DNA of 64,000 nucleotides from Cokeromyces recurvatus (Eukaryota > Mucoromycota > Mucoromycetes > Mucorales > Mucoraceae), in the NCBI RefSeq assembly GCF_025118155.1, contig NW_026251393.1, positions 682,001-746,000 on the forward strand, in the 5' to 3' direction. This document shows positions 1 through 16,058 of the stretch, one piece after another. Under the pieces are notes generated by a model, which saw only the letters and a list, made by a program, of their open reading frames with translations, was not told the origin of the DNA and ran no database searches. Made by a program: the position numbers and the translations under genes. How positions within the stretch are numbered: the first letter of the stretch is position 1; each line of letters starts with the position of its first letter.

Positions 1-206
1 ATTGGTTACTACTTTTTTCTCGATACTATCTTAACAATCGTTAAACATAAAAAAAAAAAATCTTATCATTTAACTTTGCTCAAAATGGGGAATAACTAAC
101 ATATTATAGAACAGGGATGGAGTTTTTTTTTCTTTAAACAAATCTTTATTTTTTATTGCAGTTAAAAAAATGGATATATTATATGAAAAGATATGCAGCT
201 AAATGC

Positions 207-830
207 TTAAGCTTCGAATTCATAGAATTGCTTGACTTGTTCTTCAGCATGTCTCTTAGCTCTTTCTCTATCAATGAAATCAAGACCCTTTGTTTCAACC
301 CTAATAGATAACAATAAAAAAAAAGAAAAAGAAAAAATAAGAGTCAATTTTTCATCGATTCTCTTCATTAACATCGATTTTATGTATAGCTTACATTCTA
401 TCAATGGCGCTACCAGCAAATCCAGCAAGAATCTCCATAGCAGTAGCATGATCGTTTGGTTTACTATTGTTATATAATACAAATTTTAATCAATGGTTAT
501 TTTAACTAACCAACCACGTCCATTATGAATACTTACCCATTTTTGGCACAATGTTCATTATAAGCCTTTACAGCTTCATAAGAAGCTAAAGTAAGAAGAG
601 TAAAAAAGCGTTAGTCTAGCCTCTAAATCACATTATAAACTATCTTTCCTCCTTACCGGCACCAGCAATAAGTTCGTGACTAAGGCGAGCTTTATGGTGC
701 TCTTCAGGAATGTTGTTGAATTCAGTGTATTGTTCACCAAAGAAATCGAAAAGACCCCTATTATTATAGTCAATGATTTAGTAACCCTTATAAAGGCATT
801 GAATCGATTAAAACGCGTTTTTACTTACAT
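207..830 (-). CDS. CipC-like (DUF3759) small stress-associated protein
   Basis: Five-part gene model: 829-830, 657-757, 537-585, 395-463 and 207-300, all with GT..AG introns, sum to 315 nt and 104 residues. The protein starts MGLFDFFGEQ, continues with HKARLSHELIAGAASYEA, EILAGFAGSAIDRM and VETKGLDFIDRERAKRHAEE. This is the layout of the fungal CipC/DUF3759 family (about 100-120 residues, soluble, mostly helical; named for an Aspergillus protein induced by concanamycin; molecular role unknown). The initiator ATG is split by the first intron: AT at 830-829 and G at 757. This is the only way seen to give the family's usual MG(W/L)FD start. Family assignment is confident; the non-coding 5' exon beyond 830 is inferred. 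Confidence 0.82.
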
Positions 831-3152
831 AATATATAAAAAACTGTTTTAACAATGACAAAAAAAAAAGAAAAAAAAGGTTGGAAATTTTAAATTAAAA
901 TTATCTCTATTTATATACAGAAAGAAGCGGAATGAATAAAGATATTAATAACAATTTCATTAGTTAGGAATGAATCCAGCATATTATATTCAACTAGAAG
1001 AGCAATTTCTATTTAGTCGGAAATAAATGTCTTGACACTTCTTGGCATTTTGTTTCATTACATCTTGTAATTTATCCTTTCATAGTAATTTTCCCTTTTA
1101 CGGAGATATAAATTATAGATAGTTGTTTGTGGCTAATACTTATCAAAGTTTAATATCTTCATTTTAGTAAAAATATTCGTTGTAGCCATTTTATAACATT
1201 AAGCAGTTGGTACTGCCTTTAGTCAATTTTAAAAAGAAAAAGAAGGAAACAACAACAAGAACTGCTTATTTTGTTATAAAACAGTAATAAGCTATAGTTT
1301 TTATTTTATTTATTTATTTATTTTTATTTTATTTTATTTTATTTTATTTTTATTTTTTAATATTTGTATTATTATCTCCTCCCAAATATCCAACAAAGAA
1401 AGGAAAAGTGTATATATGCCAGAAATAAATTATATCAATAATGATGGAATAAACTTACTGTATAGTTTCATATAAATCTTATTATATGCTATAGTAATAG
1501 ATTTATATATAAAAGAGTGTATAGAAATTGGCTCTAATTATTTATGAACATGTTCGTATTAACGTAACTGCTACCAATTTATGCATTCAAAGAATACTTC
1601 AGCTTTCTAAATAATAAACCAGCAAGGTTTAATTGACGCGTCTAAAAATAAATAATAGCATTTGTAATATACCAGGTAAAAAATATCTTATGCGTATATT
1701 ATATCAAATATATTAAATTATTATAAATCATGATATCAATTAAAAGTATACACTAAAAGGCCGAATTAACAAACATATATGTTTTACACGAAAATAAATC
1801 AATATTAACTTTCAATTATTATCATAGTAACTTCTGTATTTTGCATATAATTTATATAACAAAAATTGAGTAACGTCCTTAAAAAACTGCGGATATAGCT
1901 TTTCTTTTAATGACAGCAATAATATATCATTTAGTATTATAAAGTATACAGGGACATCTTTTCCCTCTGCCTTCTATTATTTAATAACTTTTGTATCCAA
2001 ATAAACGTAATATTTGTAATAGGCTCTATACTATAGAATGTAAAACAGACTACTTTATTTATTAGTCATAAACATCAAGCTATTAAAATAAATAAATAAA
2101 TACAAATACAGGTATTAATTTATCATTAATGGTCAAGTATTAAAAAATATATTCATTATAATGTATGATTTAAACTTCAGTCTTTTCATTACTGATAAGT
2201 CCCCTCATCCTTAACTTGAGCAACTTCAGGAATAGTATAAAATAATAGAAGAAAATAGTAATAATATTAAAGACAATGTTAATTCGGGTCATTTGTGCTA
2301 TTTCCTGTGTTTCAAATTAATTAGCAATCGTGGCAGTATTTTAGTTGATTTTATAAAATCTACTATACCGAGCAACATGCTCAGTATAATGAAAATTATC
2401 ATATCTGTTTATCGATAAATAAAATCTTAAAAAATAGCATCAATAAGGGAAAGAGGGTATACATAATGATGACTAAACCTGGAAGAATACAATCAAATAA
2501 AATAGTGTAACAAAAGAGGAGGGAGGAGGATATACGGGGTTCAATCAAGAGCCAAGCCAGTGCCAACATCAATAGCATTTTTAGTAGAAGATTGGTATCA
2601 ACTGCCAATAACCGCTAAGGTCATTTTATAGACCTGGACTACAGAAACTGATTAATTCAACAATAAATACCTGACTATTATAACGAAATGGTGCCAATAT
2701 AACTTGCTCTTCTTTGTTTGAGATAATATAAAAATAAAAGAGGATTTGTAGAATAGGATTGTTTACGTATAATATTATCAAATAATTAAACTGTACAGGG
2801 TTCTTTTTTTTTTTTTCCTCTTTCCTCTTTATCTTTTAAGAATTGTAATATTTAAATTATATACTAATATCCTCCTATATGTATACATGTTTGTATGTAT
2901 GTATAAAACACGTGGTGATCATCAAAAGGGATCAAAGAATATATTCATTTTAATACAACGTATGCGCAAATGAATATTTATAATAATCTGTAGCTTAACT
3001 CATTCTGTTTTTGTCTAACCGTTTATATTTGGATTAGTAGAGCAGCTCATTAATAGCTGTGTAATACTTTAATATGCTATAAGCCCTGTTGAGTCTTGAA
3101 TACTTCATTTCCGGAAATAGATCCCACAAACACTGAAAATCTCAATTACGAA

Positions 3153-3206
<54 letters not shown>

Positions 3207-3377
3207 CGTGCAAAGATTCCCTGTGCCTGTGCAACCTATTTCCGGGAAATGGTGTACTTATAATGAATAATATAGTTAATTCTAAAATAACTGTTCTTTT
3301 ATTTATTTATTTATTTTTTCTATGAGAATATGAACAAGTAGAATGCTTATCCTACTAAAAGTAATAGCCATTTCAAT
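831..3377. other. AT-rich spacer, no gene supported
   Basis: About 2.5 kb between two minus-strand genes. It holds only short ORFs with no recognisable motif (the longest, at 2399-2608 on the minus strand, is hydrophobic and low-complexity), A/T-rich pentamer repeats around 1305-1360, and a long T tract at 3156-3203. No transposon coding remnant was recognised. Confidence 0.6.
3156..3203. repeat. Poly-T tract (48 nt)
   Basis: Uninterrupted T run read directly from the sequence. It is one of several 35-50 nt homopolymer tracts in the window. Exact length is likely uncertain in any assembly. Confidence 0.9.
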
Positions 3378-6230
3378 CTATGATCTTCTTTCAGAGTCCT
3401 TATATTTTACAAAAGCAACTAAATTCATCAAAGCTTCATCGCATCTATGTCTTAAATCGAAATTCTTTCGTCGATCAATAGATTTCACCTACAATTGATA
3501 AATAAAAATAAAAAAATAGTGTTATTATTGTCATTATTATCATCATCATCATTATTATTACCATTGATCTAAATGCAGAAGTAATTTGCTTTAATTCATT
3601 ATTAAAATTGCCTTGAACAAATACAGACTCATCATAGTCAAACGCACAGTCACTATAAACATCAAACATAAAATTTAATGCTTCAACAGCAACATCTGGT
3701 TTCGTATTACGGGAACCAATGTTACGCAGTATTTCCATAATGAAAACACCAATGGCCTTACAATAGAAAGAAAAAAAAACTTGTTAATCTCATAAACAGT
3801 ATAGCGCCTCCTTTCTTTATTTTCTTGTTACCTTATTTGTATTAATATCACCTTGTCTTACTGCAATAGGACCTAAACAGCCTACAATTTTGACTTGCAT
3901 AGATTCTTTATGAGTTGTCTTATACGCACCACATAATGTTGGTACATGAGATGCTTCTAAGGGCTATTTTACAAAAGTAATAAAAAAATACATTTAGAGA
4001 ATTACATATTTGCAGTCATCTTTATACTTACGATATTTTGTCCTAATCCTCTACCAAGTGCCCAAAGACAGCCAACAATAACTTCAAGAGCATTCTCACG
4101 ATCTTCAGTTGCAGAAGTAGAACCTATGGTATGAGCAATAGAAAATAACCAATTCCAAGTCTTTATGGCATCATTCGCTTGTTCTTTAAACCAAAACTTG
4201 GATGGTATTTCATTCATTGCTAATAAGAAATTATTCAAACATTCTAGAGCACGTTGATGAGTAAGATTTAGGTTTTGTATTATACTATCTTGAGAGGATG
4301 TAAATGACAAGACACTTGGAGTTGCAAATTCAAGTAATTTTGGATAAACTTTGCATATAAAATCTTGAAGGACAGGATTAGATCGAATGGATGCTTCATC
4401 AAGGGCTACTGAACTACTTTCTCCGAGTTTATCTGCATCACGAAGATACTCATCAACATTATCTTCATTCAAATTCTCTGTCATATCTTCTGCATCTTCT
4501 TCCATATCCTCACCAGCATCTTCCCATCCATCCTCTTTAATTCATTGTTAGTTAACTAGAAAAATAAATAAATAAAATGATAAACAATAACTACCTTCTG
4601 TGTCACCTTGCAAACAGATATCAGATAATAACTCGAAGGATAATTGGATAGTTGCTAATCGTTCTTCTACGTTTTGTATAAACATCTGTAACAAGAACAA
4701 GATTTTTTTTAATTCATAAGCTTATTAGACGTATATATATATGTATATAAATGTATTACATCTTCTTTAGTAATGGGTTGCTTAGGTTTTGGTGTAATTT
4801 CGGTACTTTCATCTTGTTTGGTAACATTCTAATATGTACAATTGATTTTTTTTTAAAAAAAAGGGAAATATATAACTTATTTTTGGTAATTACTTACTCC
4901 ACTATTAAGAGCTTGTTTTGTTTCTTCTGCAGCCTTTTGGATATCAAAATCTAAAGATGATATTAAGATGGGCATAACTATCTTATTTAATTCTTCTAAT
5001 GCATCATGCTCATCTGCCCAAGAACCTGATAGCTGTACAACCTCACGAACATTCATTAATATAGCTATTAAAGATGAGTTATTCCATATGTATAAATCAG
5101 ATAAATAAATGCTTATTGTACCGCATGCTAAAACACGAACAAGTGTTTTGTCAGGACTTTCAAATTTAGTTAAAATGCTTAAAAGTGTTTGAATATATTC
5201 AGGATGGTTTTGAAATTCAATATAAATGTCTTTGTTATCATCTGTAAGTGTAGTTAAACATTGTCCTATATTGTGTAGAATATATTAAAATATATGTATA
5301 TATATATATATATCGTTTATGTATATAATAATTTATACCGGCAGCAACAACAACTTTAGTAGGGCATTGGTCAGCAGAAGACATGAATGAAATCAAAAAA
5401 GTGACGATATTAAGACGATTAATAGCTTTAATATATTTATCTGAAGTTTCACTATAAATTAAATTAGCAAAACCCTTATATTATCTTATGAATCTTTTTT
5501 TACCTTAAACTCCAAATAATATAGATAAAGTTTTCAGCAACATCCCAAACAGAAGTTCTTTTATCTTGATCAGCTTTATCAACAAGAGGTGCATCTTTAA
5601 GAACAAGATCAATAGTTTGAGAAATCTAACATATATACATGTAAATAAAGAATGATAGCAAATTTCATTGAAATAGTATTACCTGTGGAAGGAGAGCACT
5701 TAGGGGAGTCAAGATATCCTTTGCAAAATATTCTTGACACACATCGGGATCAACTGTACACAAATTTCTTTATACAAACAAAAGTTATATTAATTAAATT
5801 ATTTATTGGAAATATTCATATATAAAATAACTCACCTCAAGGTTCCTAGAGCCTCTTCAACAACCTCACGAGTTTCGTCACTTAATAATTTGATCAATTG
5901 ACCAACAACACCCTTTGACAATAATAACTTGAGATTAGCAGGATTTGACATGACTAAATTAGAAACACAGGCAGCAGCCCAACCTCTTTCGGTAGAATCA
6001 ATTGAAGATAGCTATGAATAATAATAATAATAATAAAAAGTTACATTGCTTGTTGATTACATTTAATGCTTGATCGATTAAAATAAACAAACCTTATCAA
6101 TGACAGGAAGAACTTGCTCGGGTTGAAGGGTCATTTGTGGTTCATTAATACCTTGTTGAACATTGGCATTAAGTTTTGTACCAAGAGGATTAATACGATG
6201 CTTAATTGCTTTTCTTTTGTCCTTTCCCAT
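3378..6230 (-). CDS. SYO1: SYO1/HEATR3-like symportin, ribosomal protein chaperone
   Basis: Multi-exon gene starting at 6230 (MGKDKRKAIKHRINPLGT) and ending at the TAG at 3378-3380. After the basic N-terminus come NVQQGINEPQMTLQPEQVLP and then helical ARM/HEAT-type repeats spread over about ten exons. A highly acidic stretch (EEDAEDMTENLNEDNVDEY, near 4430-4505) interrupts the repeats, and the C-terminus ends KYKDSERRS. This order (basic Gly-Lys start, ARM repeats, acidic loop, HEAT repeats) is that of Syo1/HEATR3. Known role: it binds newly made Rpl5 and Rpl11, carries them with an importin into the nucleus, and hands them to the 5S RNP. Introns are short (about 50-90 bp); individual exon ends were not all fixed. 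Another HEAT/ARM protein is possible but the N-terminus and acidic loop fit Syo1 well. Confidence 0.8.
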
Positions 6231-6281
6231 TGTGTTTGATAATGAAGATCTATGAAAAAAGTTGTGTGCTTCACCAATTTA

Positions 6282-6331
<50 letters not shown>

Positions 6332-7072
6332 GCCAATATGACTGCTATATTTTTTCATTTTTTTTGGAAAAAAAGAATTCAAATTTAAGGGGTTATCATA
6401 GATAAAAATAATATATCCACAAATATTTTTTTTAAAAAAAAAAAAAAAAAGAAATAAGGACATATCGAAATAATTCATTATTATAACTACATTTATCTTT
6501 TTAACTAAAATAAAAAAAAAAAAAAAAAAAAAAAACTTTAAAGGGCTTTCCTCTTATTATAAAGTCCTTCACTACCCTCCCCCTTTTTTTTTTTTTTTTC
6601 TATTCAAGTATTGTTTGATATCATATAGAAATTCTCAATAGAAATTTTGTTAATAACAAACATAAACTATAAACTTAGCACAAATCAAATAGAAGAAAAG
6701 AAGATTTATTACATATTTGGAGTCTTGTTTATTATTATTAAAAGCCAATGTGTGTATATTTGTTTTGTTTTAAATACCTTGTATAGATATGTATTCAAGA
6801 TTCAAGCAAATATGTATATTATATTGTTATGGTTTACAGAACCTTCAACTTCTCAATTGAGCATATTTATTTAGATTTTTTTTTTATATTTCTAATGTAT
6901 CTATTTTATTACTCATGAAAGAAGTATTTATTCTTTTCTTCTATGATAAAATGTATTATAGTACTAATTAAAGCAAGGATGTGAACATTATTCTTGCTAA
7001 AATAGTCATTTGCTATCTCTATTTCTTTCTAAAAGAGAATAAACTTATTGAGAATATGCCGGTTAGGATGGA

Positions 7073-7103
<31 letters not shown>

Positions 7104-7307
7104 GGAGAAGCAGTGTTATGAGTAGACTAACTTATATTATCTGTATATAATGTGAAAAAAGTAATATTGATAATAATCTTATTAAAAGTAACTTTTTCGT
7201 TTTATTATCATGAATAAAATAATAATAATAAAATTGTGTATATAGGAAAAAGGAATAATAGAAAAGATGAAAAGACAATAATGAAGTATATAAGGAATAG
7301 AATGATT
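6231..7307. other. Intergenic region, homopolymer rich
   Basis: This lies between the SYO1 start and the GFA1 stop. It contains a T tract at 6284-6327 just upstream of SYO1, A tracts near 6434-6450, 6514-6534 and 7076-7100, and the presumed GFA1 3' UTR. The small plus-strand ORF at 6647-6874 has no recognisable features and is not called. Confidence 0.55.
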
Positions 7308-9616
<2,309 letters not shown>

Positions 9617-10092
9617 GGTTGTTGTTGTTTAATTCTGATGATTTAGAAGATGGGAAAAAGAGATGTAAAAAGAAGAAGAAAAAAAAGAAGAAAAAGAAAA
9701 AGAAAACAGAAAAAAAAAATAGGGAATTATTTTTATAACCCACCAATTAAGTATACAATTCAATTTGTTCCGCGGATTCTAATCATAGCAAGAATACCCG
9801 CGGTGCTATTCAACAGTTCCCCTTTTCCTTTCTCTTTTTTCTAGCATATGTAAACTTCCGCGGTGATTGTAATCTAAAAATAGCTGTCCAATAAAAAATG
9901 AATTATTAATCTATTTTTAAATGAATTTTATCAAATAATGAAATATAGTGAGAACGGTAAATATTGCCATTTTGCGAAAATTGAATGTCCGTCACTAAAG
10001 AATAAATTTCATTTTGCCAAAAATAATGGTCCCAAAATAAAATCTATTTGTTTATTCATGCCCAAGAAGTTTATCTTTTTAAGTAAATCAAA
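9617..10092. other. Upstream region of GFA1
   Basis: Presumed 5' UTR and promoter of GFA1 on the minus strand. It contains purine-rich runs near 9650-9720 and three short CCGCGG-containing sites (about 9769, 9799 and 9857). A basic ORF at 9650-9844 (+) is just the purine tract read as Lys/Arg and is not called. Confidence 0.4.
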
Positions 10093-11440
10093 TTGGCTAG
10101 TAAAATAATGCAAACTTTTCAAAATTTAAAACTGTTCAACTTCATTTTCACCGTTATTTCTAAATTTTGCACGACAAATACTTTCTTTTATGAAGATAGG
10201 CAGAAATATGTCTACAACGAACAAAGAGTAAAAGTTTTTGACTTTATGGAAGATATTCTAATACAAATCACGGATACTAACATTTTTTTTTTTGAAAACT
10301 ATTACCCACAAAGATCCCATTTAGAAACTCGCAAGTCTCTTGAGGAAAAAGTTGTGGAGAAAAGCAATGATATAAAATCAAAAGCTGCTATCAAACCGAA
10401 ATCATAACGGACTAGGTACCCACAATGATTATATAACGAGAAGACAAGAGAGGTGTTTATAGATTGAATGCTAGAATAGGGTCGAAAAAAAAGAGGAAGA
10501 ATAGTTCGAATTGCAAAGAGTTTGGCATTGACGATGGTGGGATCGTTACCAAAAACAAAACAAAACAAAAGAAGTGCCATATAAACTCTCATAAAAGCAC
10601 ACTGGTCATAAAAACTCCTTCACATTTGAACACGAGGAATACATTTGAACTCTACTTGACAAGGACCCTCAGCTTTACACTAAAGATATTATTGACAGTT
10701 TGTCTAAACAGTTATTTTTAAGACGTAACTCAACCATCACTTGAAAAAATAACATACTAGTGACAATCAAAAAAGCCTACATTTGAGCCCAAAGTTAGAA
10801 ACTCTGCCGACAGTTTACAGACAAGATATGAATAGTTTATCGAAAGACTCTGATATAAATTTTACAAAAAGTGTGTGTCTTTATTGATGAAGCTAAATGT
10901 CACATTAGTTTGAAGAATGACCGAGCCAGATCCGATGTTTGAATACCTGCCACTTGCTGAAATGACCAAACATCTGAAAACAAATACATACTGCCACATT
11001 ATCAGCAGTAGAAAAGGGTTCATACTTATTTTTGAATAAACCCTTAAGTTCTCACATGCTAATTACTTTCTGATATTTTACAAAATTCAAGATTTGTCAA
11101 ATACTACAAAAAGTGCGTAATCTTGATGAGGCAAGTTTCCAAGCATGTTTTCGAGCCAGATACCTCAAAAATTTTTTTGGTTACGCTTCAACATCATTAG
11201 TCAATAAAAATCTACAGGTGCCAACTTTCGGGAAGGGGGAACGTGTGTTTGTTGATGAGGCAGACTTTTACTCGTAGCTGGTGAAAGATCATGCGTTCAT
11301 AAGGGTCAGGGACCTTATAGGGTAAAAGTAAACACTCAAGGGGTGTAAACATCTGTATTGTTGACTGTGTATTCTCTTTTGGGACGTTATGCTTCTCAAA
11401 ATTTGATTCTTTAAAGAAAGGTGATACAGCCATTTATCAT
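10093..11440 (+). pseudogene. Decayed Tc1/mariner-type transposase remnant
   Basis: An open stretch of 104 codons (10093-10407, ending KAAIKPKS) is followed, across stops and frameshifts, by segments that look like Mucoromycota Tc1-like transposases. These are RTRYPQ..LYNEKTREVFIDCMLE and GRIVRIAKSLAL (helix-turn-helix region, about 10410-10540), then KKPTFEPKVRNSADSLQTRY (about 10770-10830), then CVFIDEAKCHISLKNDRARS (about 10875-10935, the region around the first catalytic Asp). Two further partial copies of the same DEA block follow near 11115 and 11243 (VFVDEADF). No intact frame, no later catalytic Asp/Glu block and no clear terminal repeats were seen. The 104-codon ORF itself has no recognised motif and may be an unrelated chance ORF. 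Confidence 0.6.
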
Positions 11441-12601
11441 TACTAAAAATAGAGTATTCACTTACTGATTCAGTTACAGATTATGCGCTTTAGCATGTAT
11501 AAATGGAGAAATAACAAAACATGTCTTGGTTATTTTTAACACATAAATTTGAGTAAAACTCGGTTCTTATAATAATAGTAAACATAAACGCATCTTTGAT
11601 GATTTCTATTGTATGTAATTTAAATAATCTGAATAATTAATTTTAACATTTGTTGTACCTGAGACATAACTGTTTTGTGTCTCATTTTATTACTATGGTA
11701 ACATAACTTCAATTTACTTTTTATATATATGGCAATTAAGAAACATAATGCATATTAAGCTTTATATATTCATATATAGTAAATTAAATGATGGATAGAA
11801 AATATCAGAATCTAATAATGATTTTTGCTTTCCCCCCCCCAATTTTTTTTAATCAAAAAATTTATTTATTATGATGACATATGCAAATACAGTGATATTA
11901 TATTATATCTTTTTAAACTATCTTCTTTAATAAGACGGTTGAAATATTCATTTATTTAGCACTTTTCGTATACTTATTTTCTTTAATGATTCTAGGTACA
12001 TAACCTAAATGATAGAATACATAACAAATGGAAAACACTATTTCAACATTACACCTTCTTCTATACATGTGTAATAAATTCATTGTGCCTATTTTAACTT
12101 TGATATATGATAATAATTGGTTGAGCTAGAATTTTTAATTGGTGAGTGTTCCAAATATTAATAGATATATCTTATAAATATAGACACTTATTACTCAATA
12201 TCAAGTATATTTTATCTTTCATCATATCCAACAGTTTAATATTATAGTTGAAGTAATAGAGCTAATCTTCATTAACGACATTTATAGTATAATAATTTAA
12301 TGTTTAAGATTTTTATAATAATATACAACTTTCCCATTTTTATTTACATCTTCAAGTCATACAATTTCAAATACAGAACTATTTGACATAGTGCTGGTTA
12401 CATAAAAATCTTAAAAATGACGAAAACAGTAATGTGTCATATTTCTTGCTAGAAGCTATCTTCTTTATATATTGTTTATGCTGAATAATCAATAAAACAA
12501 TAATATATCGTTTAACTTAAATATGATATTATTTTATGTAATTTAATGATTGATAATTATTATGCTTAAATTATGAAATACATCTTACAAACTAAAGAAA
12601 A

Positions 12602-12658
<57 letters not shown>

Positions 12659-14084
12659 AAGAAAAAAGATTAGTTATGTCTATGTTAATAGTATTAAAAT
12701 ATTGCCCTTTTTTTTTTATCTGGTTGTTGGTCACATATCCTCAACAATCAAGATAAAAAGCACTATCAAGTATGGAACTAATTAAAAATATAAATCAAGG
12801 CTTTATTACTAGTATATAATATATATTTATTTTAACACATATATGCGGTTATACAAGTCATTCTAGAAATACTTTTTCTTTCTTTATATATCCTGAACTA
12901 CGAGTACTCGTGCAAATAGTGATAATAAGCTTTTCATATTATTGTCTTTATAGGTATGCTTACGCCTGAATCGTGTGTTTAAAAATAAATGTCAGATATT
13001 TTTATTGTGAAAATACCCGGAATATATCATATTATTCATTTATGCCAAGACATATATCAAAATTGATTCATGTGATTTATCAATGACGGTCACCTTCTTA
13101 CAATTTTATTCTTGCTGAAATTAACATTAATAAAGCCTTTTGATATTGAGATTTTTTTTTTTTAATAGCTTTAATCTCGAGCAAACTCTATTGTATTAAT
13201 TCAATAAAATCTTAGTAGAATTTATTTGGCATTTAGATTAATTATTTGAATATTGTATACTTGGTTAACGTAATTTTAGCAATAATCATAGTAATGTTAT
13301 GACCTTTTTTTTTTATACAATAACAATAACAATAAGAGTATAACAAATACTATGTTTAATATGTGCCATACACTTGCTTATGAGACTTTATATTATAGTC
13401 TAATTTAGATGATTAATTTCTATAATAAATGTAAATTCTTAAAATATATTCTATGTATCTTTCATGTAAAGCCTAACGAAAAGTAAAATAAAGCAAATGT
13501 TAATTATTTCAATAAGAAGTATAAATTTTCGCATTTATAATCATTTAGACTTCCATTTATATTCTTAATTATTTTTTATAACAAAGATCTAGTTAAGTGT
13601 TCCGAGGTTATATCTACAAGAGTCTTTTAATTTTATGCTGATAAATATGTATATATAAGAAGACTGATTAAGTTTATTATGATAAAGCTCTATTTTATAG
13701 AAAACAATCAAAGAAAATAAAGACATATATGCTACTATTATTGTATTTTGGTATTAATATGTATATCATCTCATAATTTTAATAAGTCTCTGAACATATA
13801 CTCTTGAAGAGACCTATAAATTTATAAGTATGATGGAGTTTTAGGATTTGAATAATATTGGTGATAAGCATTAAAATCTTGTATACTCAATAATATCACT
13901 AATTCTATAAAGTAATCCGCCTAGAAAGAAGGAATCAGGCGTTGACCATTTTAAAATTAAAGCGATTGCACCAATTGCTGATATGATTGCTTCAGTCCTA
14001 CCATTCATTTTTTAAATTTGTTGGTGTTTGTCGTATACACTACTATCTTGGAAAATCATGCAAGTCATACTCATTTATGAAAAA
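11441..14084. other. AT-rich spacer, no gene supported
   Basis: About 2.6 kb with no ORF over 60 codons and no recognised coding remnant. It includes a short C run near 11833 and a long T tract at 12604-12654. It separates the Tc1 remnant from the LINE remnant. Confidence 0.6.
12604..12654. repeat. Poly-T tract (about 51 nt)
   Basis: Uninterrupted T run, the longest homopolymer in the window. It lies in non-coding DNA. Confidence 0.9.
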
Positions 14085-15990
14085 AGGTTTTGCATTAGAT
14101 TCAGGTAACTTGAGTCCGATTAGCTTGACGTCTGTTTTCAAATAATCTTTGAAAAATATATTTACTATCCTCTAGTCTCTAGTACTTCTACTTTAGATGT
14201 TGCTCATGGAGGTTTTCGTGAATTTCGTAGCTCACTAAACCAAGTATTTTGTCCATCAAAAATCTGTACTATTCTACACTAATATTACCATTTTACGCTA
14301 ACTCTAGCTTTTCTTGATATTAAATCCGCCTATGACACTGTTGACTGTCCCTATATTTGACATAAATTGCAATTAGCCTTATTACCTTCTAATTTTTTTT
14401 TCGATGATGTCTATATTGAAGCATTGTTAAATAACACCGCCTCCTCCTGCCGCTTTTCATCTGTTATAGGTATTCTTCAGGGATCAATTCTCTCGCCATT
14501 TCTTTACTCTGTATACATAAATGAGCTACCAGTCCTACTATGACTATACTCTAATGATGCTCCAGAAGTAAGCAACATTGTTTCGTTAGTTGCCCTAATT
14601 ACATCGTTATTATACGTTGATAATGTCGTACTAATAGAAGTACCTGAGCAGATGCCGTCTCTACCACAGCTCTGCGAAGACAGTAGTTAACATTTAGGCT
14701 ATCGATATAATCTTCTCAAGTGTGTTGTTATTATTCTTTCAATTGATGATCAAATTTACAAATTATATAGTATACCTTTACCCTGCACAGATTTCTTTTC
14801 ATATCTTGGTATTCCAATCAAGCTAGGTTATTTTCTTGATATTTCAGCACTAATTTAACAGAATGTTAACAAGGCAACAAAGACCATAAACCAAATCGCT
14901 GCTATTGGTATCAATTCCAAAGGTTTTAATCGCTTACTTTCTATGCGCTTCTACATTCAAATGGTACAATTTCAATTGGAATACAGACTTGCGATTAGTA
15001 TTTTTGAATAACAACCATATCAAGAAAATTGGAATTCTGTCAAAATGATTATGCTCGCTGTATATTTGGTGGCTCATCCCAATCCTTAACCAAAGTGATG
15101 TTTTATCTTGTTCAACAGCCATCGATGGCAGATTAAATCTCAATTCTACAGGCAAAAATTTTCCTTCGTTCACTGGAGTTACTTGAAAGCGCTTTATTAC
15201 AACATCTATTGCCGCATATTTAGGCCTCTGCCAGACATTCACACTGGTATAAACTCAAAAAGTGACCCCTCAGACATTTATGTGCTCTTGTATTCAATAT
15301 CCTAGATCATCATGCTTTTAAGCAGTTTTGTCAACAATTTTTTTTATAAAATAGTTTTGATTGTCTTTGCAATAATATCAATTCCAAACTGATCTTAGTC
15401 TATCGCCCTTCTTTGGAGCAAGGATCTAATATTTTGATTATTAATGACTTACAACAATCATAGTCAAGTCTTTCGTTAGTGTCTTGGTTAGCTTCTTGGT
15501 GGTGTTTCTCGGCCGTATCCTTATCATTCATATAATAACTTTACTCCGTGAATACTCAAATCAATGTCTTCATATGTACCGTTGACTTAATATACCATCA
15601 ACTATTGCTAATCCGATTTCCTTTTTCCTCAACCAACTACCTCTGAAGAAACCAAAGTCCCTGCAACTCACTTTTCTTTGGTTAGTTTGTTGGCCAATGA
15701 TCTGTATTATTTTACATGAAATGGGATTATCTGTTTCATCAAATACTTCATCCTCCTGTTAATCCTGGTATCAAGCTGATGTATTGGTTATTCTTGTAAT
15801 AGACTAGTGTATTTACACTGTTTCTGAATTTCTTATTTTCTTCTCTTGACTCCTACGATGTTTTTATTACCTTCTCTCTTTTTTTTTTTGGGACTGACTA
15901 GGGCAATCCAATATTAATAAAATTGCTACGTGCTCATTGGTCATTTTTATTTTTATTTTCAAATAAATAAATTCTTTTAATCATATTAAA
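14085..15990 (+). mobile_element. Decayed non-LTR retrotransposon (LINE), reverse transcriptase remnant
   Basis: Reverse-transcriptase motifs can be read in order in shifting plus-strand frames: SGNLSPISLTSVF, then GGFREFRSSLNQVF, then motif A LDIKSAYDTVD (about 14313), motif B GILQGSILSPFLYSVYINE (about 14470), motif C SLLYVDNVVL (about 14610, so YVDN in place of Y-x-DD), then DFFSYLGIPIKLGYF (about 14795) and further C-terminal pieces to about 15310. Many stops and frameshifts show it is dead. The last part (15870-15990) ends with a T run, GGGACTGACTAGGGCAATCC and GTGCTCATTGG. This resembles the 3' ends of the copies at 41985-42135, 42140-43990 and 49550-49960, so one family is present in several degraded copies. 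Confidence 0.75.
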
Positions 15991-16058
15991 TAAGCTCTCA
16001 TTTTTATTTTTATTTAATTGTATATAGCCCTTGTCATATTCTAATATAATTAACCATT

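Noticed and set aside
2399..2608. Hydrophobic 69-codon minus-strand ORF in the first spacer
   Set aside because: AT-rich DNA readily gives hydrophobic ORFs; no leader, splice sites or family motif.
9650..9844. Lys/Arg-rich small ORF upstream of GFA1
   Set aside because: A purine-tract translation in a promoter region, with no other coding evidence.
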